A DNA stretch of 5,778 nucleotides from assembly GCA_020445245.1 (NCBI GenBank), contig JAGRHB010000135.1:1-5778 (forward strand), read 5' to 3'. A model generated the notes under the pieces. The model did no database searches and had not been told where the DNA came from. It was given only the letters and a program-made list of their open reading frames with translations. The number at the start of each line of letters is the position of its first letter. Within the stretch, counting starts at the first letter, position 1. Made by a program: the position numbers and the translations under genes. Of this stretch, positions 4,464 to 5,778 are shown in pieces. The DNA comes from Gammaproteobacteria bacterium. GTDB taxonomy: Bacteria > Pseudomonadota > Gammaproteobacteria > Chromatiales > Sedimenticolaceae.

Positions 4464-5318
4464 TCAGACGCGACGCCACCCCGCAACGCCGAGTATGCCG
4501 ACAAATGCCGAACCGAACAGCCAGGCTGCCGCCGGCAAGGGGACTGCAGAAACGATCTCGGCATCCGGTGGAATAAATCCGGGCAGCTGCACAACGAAAT
4601 CCTGCCGTCCTCCACTGCCACTGCCCGGTGACACGATCGCGCGGAGCAATGCCTGCGACCATTCGCCGGCACCTTCGTTGGCGGCACCATCGAGCCATTG
4701 ATTCGCCAGCGCGATCACATCGTTCTTGTAATTCGTATTGTCCTTCAACCAGGTGACCTTAAAACTGCCCGCATCCACGTCAAAGTCGACTTTGCCGCCA
4801 AGCATCACGTCTTCGTTCGCGATCTCCCATACGGCCAGCTGGAATGCATCACGGTTCTTCTGGTCACTCAGGAAGCTCGCGGTGTTCGGATTGATGCCAC
4901 CGAACAGTCGCTGCATGTCGTCTTCCACATTGCGTGCCGACATCGTCGTTCCCGCGCCAACGACAGGTGCATCACCAATATCGACAAAACTGTAATTCCA
5001 GTCCTTTTTCCAGAATTCCTGTGGTTCGAGACACCAGCCGACAAAATCGAAAGTCCCATTGTCCCCAACCAGGTTGGGCGGCGTGAACCCGCTTGATGGG
5101 GTGTTAAACGTTCCAGAAAACTGTCCGGCATACACGGTGGTGCCCGGCAATGCACTGGTTCGCAGGTTGTTCGTTTTCTGACCCGATGCCGGCAGGTTCA
5201 CAGTCACGTCAACTGTACCGTAGGTCATAGCATACGCGGCAGATCCTGACAGTGAGAGCCCAAGTGTCAGGCAGGCTAGCGTGCCGATTCCAAATCCAGT
5301 TGATCCCAGCTTCGTCAT
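4464..5318 (-). CDS. Exported VPLPA-CTERM surface protein with possible thioester motif
   Basis: This 284-aa secreted protein is sorted by an exosortase. A signal peptide covers residues 1-30: Lys3, a hydrophobic core (GIGTLACLTLGLSLSG), and a cleavage site after AYA. The C-terminus is a complete VPLPA-CTERM sorting signal: VPLPA at 259-263, a membrane helix (AWLFGSAFVGILGVAG) and the basic end WRRV. Exosortases cut at this motif and deliver the protein to the outer surface or extracellular matrix. The mature region is beta-rich, with Asn, Gly and Thr plentiful and an SGSGG linker near 233-237. Two blocks stand out: FVGWCLEPQ with the only mature-region Cys (Cys96), and DAFQLAVWEI with Gln160. 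They resemble the Cys and Gln blocks of thioester surface domains. The start has a weak GCGAGA ribosome site. The gene lies 57 bases after another VPLPA-CTERM gene, probably in one transcript ending at 4402-4434. Sorting is confident; molecular function is unknown. Confidence 0.85.
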   Translation of the reverse strand: MTKLGSTGFGIGTLACLTLGLSLSGSAAYAMTYGTVDVTVNLPASGQKTNNLRTSALPGTTVYAGQFSGTFNTPSSGFTPPNLVGDNGTFDFVGWCLEPQEFWKKDWNYSFVDIGDAPVVGAGTTMSARNVEDDMQRLFGGINPNTASFLSDQKNRDAFQLAVWEIANEDVMLGGKVDFDVDAGSFKVTWLKDNTNYKNDVIALANQWLDGAANEGAGEWSQALLRAIVSPGSGSGGRQDFVVQLPGFIPPDAEIVSAVPLPAAAWLFGSAFVGILGVAGWRRV

Positions 5319-5375
5319 TATTGTTCTCGCTTTCTTGTTGTTTGCAGCCGACTGCGATTGGCAATATTCGGCAAG

Positions 5376-5778
5376 TCACCTCGGGCCGCGTCGACCCCAA
5401 CCGACAAAGCCGAACAAACCCATGGCCGACAGAAAGAACGGCAAGGCCGCGGGCAATGGCACTGCGGATATGGCTTCCGGTGGAATCAGGGGCATCGTGT
5501 TGATCGACAGACCGGCCACGCGGAAGTCGTCACTGCACGGAAAAAGACAACCTGTGTCTAGGCTGCCGCTGACAAAAATGTAACGGAACGGGTCCGTCGA
5601 AGTGAAAGAAACCATCTCCGGCGAACCGGACAACTGGCCCTGGCCGATGATCGTGCCATTCAACTGGGTGATCGGCAGGTTCGCATCCGGCAGAATGCCG
5701 GTATCGTTGCCCCAGACCACGTAATCGTCCCAAGTATAACCCAGGGTCAGGGTGATGCTGTTTGTCACTGCCAAAGTC
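5376..5778 (-). CDS. Second VPLPA-CTERM protein, C-terminal part (cut by window end)
   Basis: The reading frame enters from beyond the window and ends at TGA 5378-5376. About 133 residues are visible. A TTG at 5774-5772 could start translation, but no ribosome site or signal peptide is present, so the real start is almost certainly outside. The visible mature part is beta-rich (SITLTLGYTWDDYVVWGNDT) and contains GCLFPCSDDF, whose two cysteines could form a disulfide after export. The end is a VPLPA-CTERM signal: AVPLPAALPFFLSAMGLFGF, then VGWGRRGPR. It shares the sorting tail with the next gene but no obvious similarity elsewhere, so the two are separate cargo rather than recent duplicates. 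With only 57 bases to the next start and no terminator between them, the two are probably cotranscribed. The class is clear; the function is unknown. Confidence 0.8.
   Translation of the reverse strand, partial: TLAVTNSITLTLGYTWDDYVVWGNDTGILPDANLPITQLNGTIIGQGQLSGSPEMVSFTSTDPFRYIFVSGSLDTGCLFPCSDDFRVAGLSINTMPLIPPEAISAVPLPAALPFFLSAMGLFGFVGWGRRGPR

Noticed and set aside
5319..5375. Terminator or sigma54 site between the two VPLPA-CTERM genes
   Set aside because: Only a 5-bp GCCGA/TCGGC pairing with a 16-base loop and no T-tract is present, and no GG-N10-GC pattern was found, so cotranscription is the simpler reading.
1..5778. tRNA or rRNA genes and CRISPR arrays
   Set aside because: I saw no tRNA-like cloverleaf, no rRNA sequence and no regularly spaced repeats by reading; this was not a computed search.

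Overview
The window looks like chromosomal DNA of a GC-rich Gram-negative bacterium, most likely a gammaproteobacterium. That is inferred from three things: a CsrA-family protein, VPLPA-type PEP-CTERM/exosortase sorting tails, and an ExeA-like ATPase of the kind found in exosortase/exopolysaccharide loci. Genus cannot be told from the sequence.

Layout. (1) Positions 1-862 are an eroded accessory region. It holds the 5' end of a ribbon-helix-helix antitoxin gene (minus strand, cut by the window edge), a short AT-rich island (about 250-390) with an orphan 43-codon frame, the C-terminal two thirds of a VapC-type PIN toxin without its N-terminus (422-733), and a scrap of the N-terminus of a second PIN toxin (791-862). 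(2) Positions 1016-1770 carry two small minus-strand genes. One encodes a 96-aa two-segment membrane protein with a plausible sigma70 promoter. The other encodes a 56-aa divergent CsrA in which the RNA-contacting Arg44 is Gln. Between them lies a hairpin with GGA in its loop, the type of site CsrA proteins bind. (3) About 350 bases without a gene contain a 13-of-14 inverted repeat immediately before a promoter with a perfect TATAAT. This promoter drives a plus-strand LuxR-type regulator of 393 aa with a PAS-like middle segment. (4) The regulator converges on a minus-strand ExeA/XrtA-type ATPase. A terminator hairpin lies between the two stop codons, and its T-tract is shared with the ATPase lysine codons. 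(5) Two tandem minus-strand genes encode exported proteins ending in VPLPA-CTERM sorting signals; the second is cut by the window end. A strong terminator separates them from the ATPase gene.

How the genes may work together (inference). The ATPase and the two VPLPA-CTERM proteins fit an exosortase-linked cell-surface or exopolysaccharide programme. The regulator and the CsrA paralogue next to them are plausible transcriptional and post-transcriptional controllers, but nothing in the sequence proves the link. The most interesting items are the Arg44-less CsrA with its adjacent GGA hairpin, the inverted repeat at the regulator promoter, and a possible Cys-Gln thioester signature in the complete VPLPA-CTERM protein.
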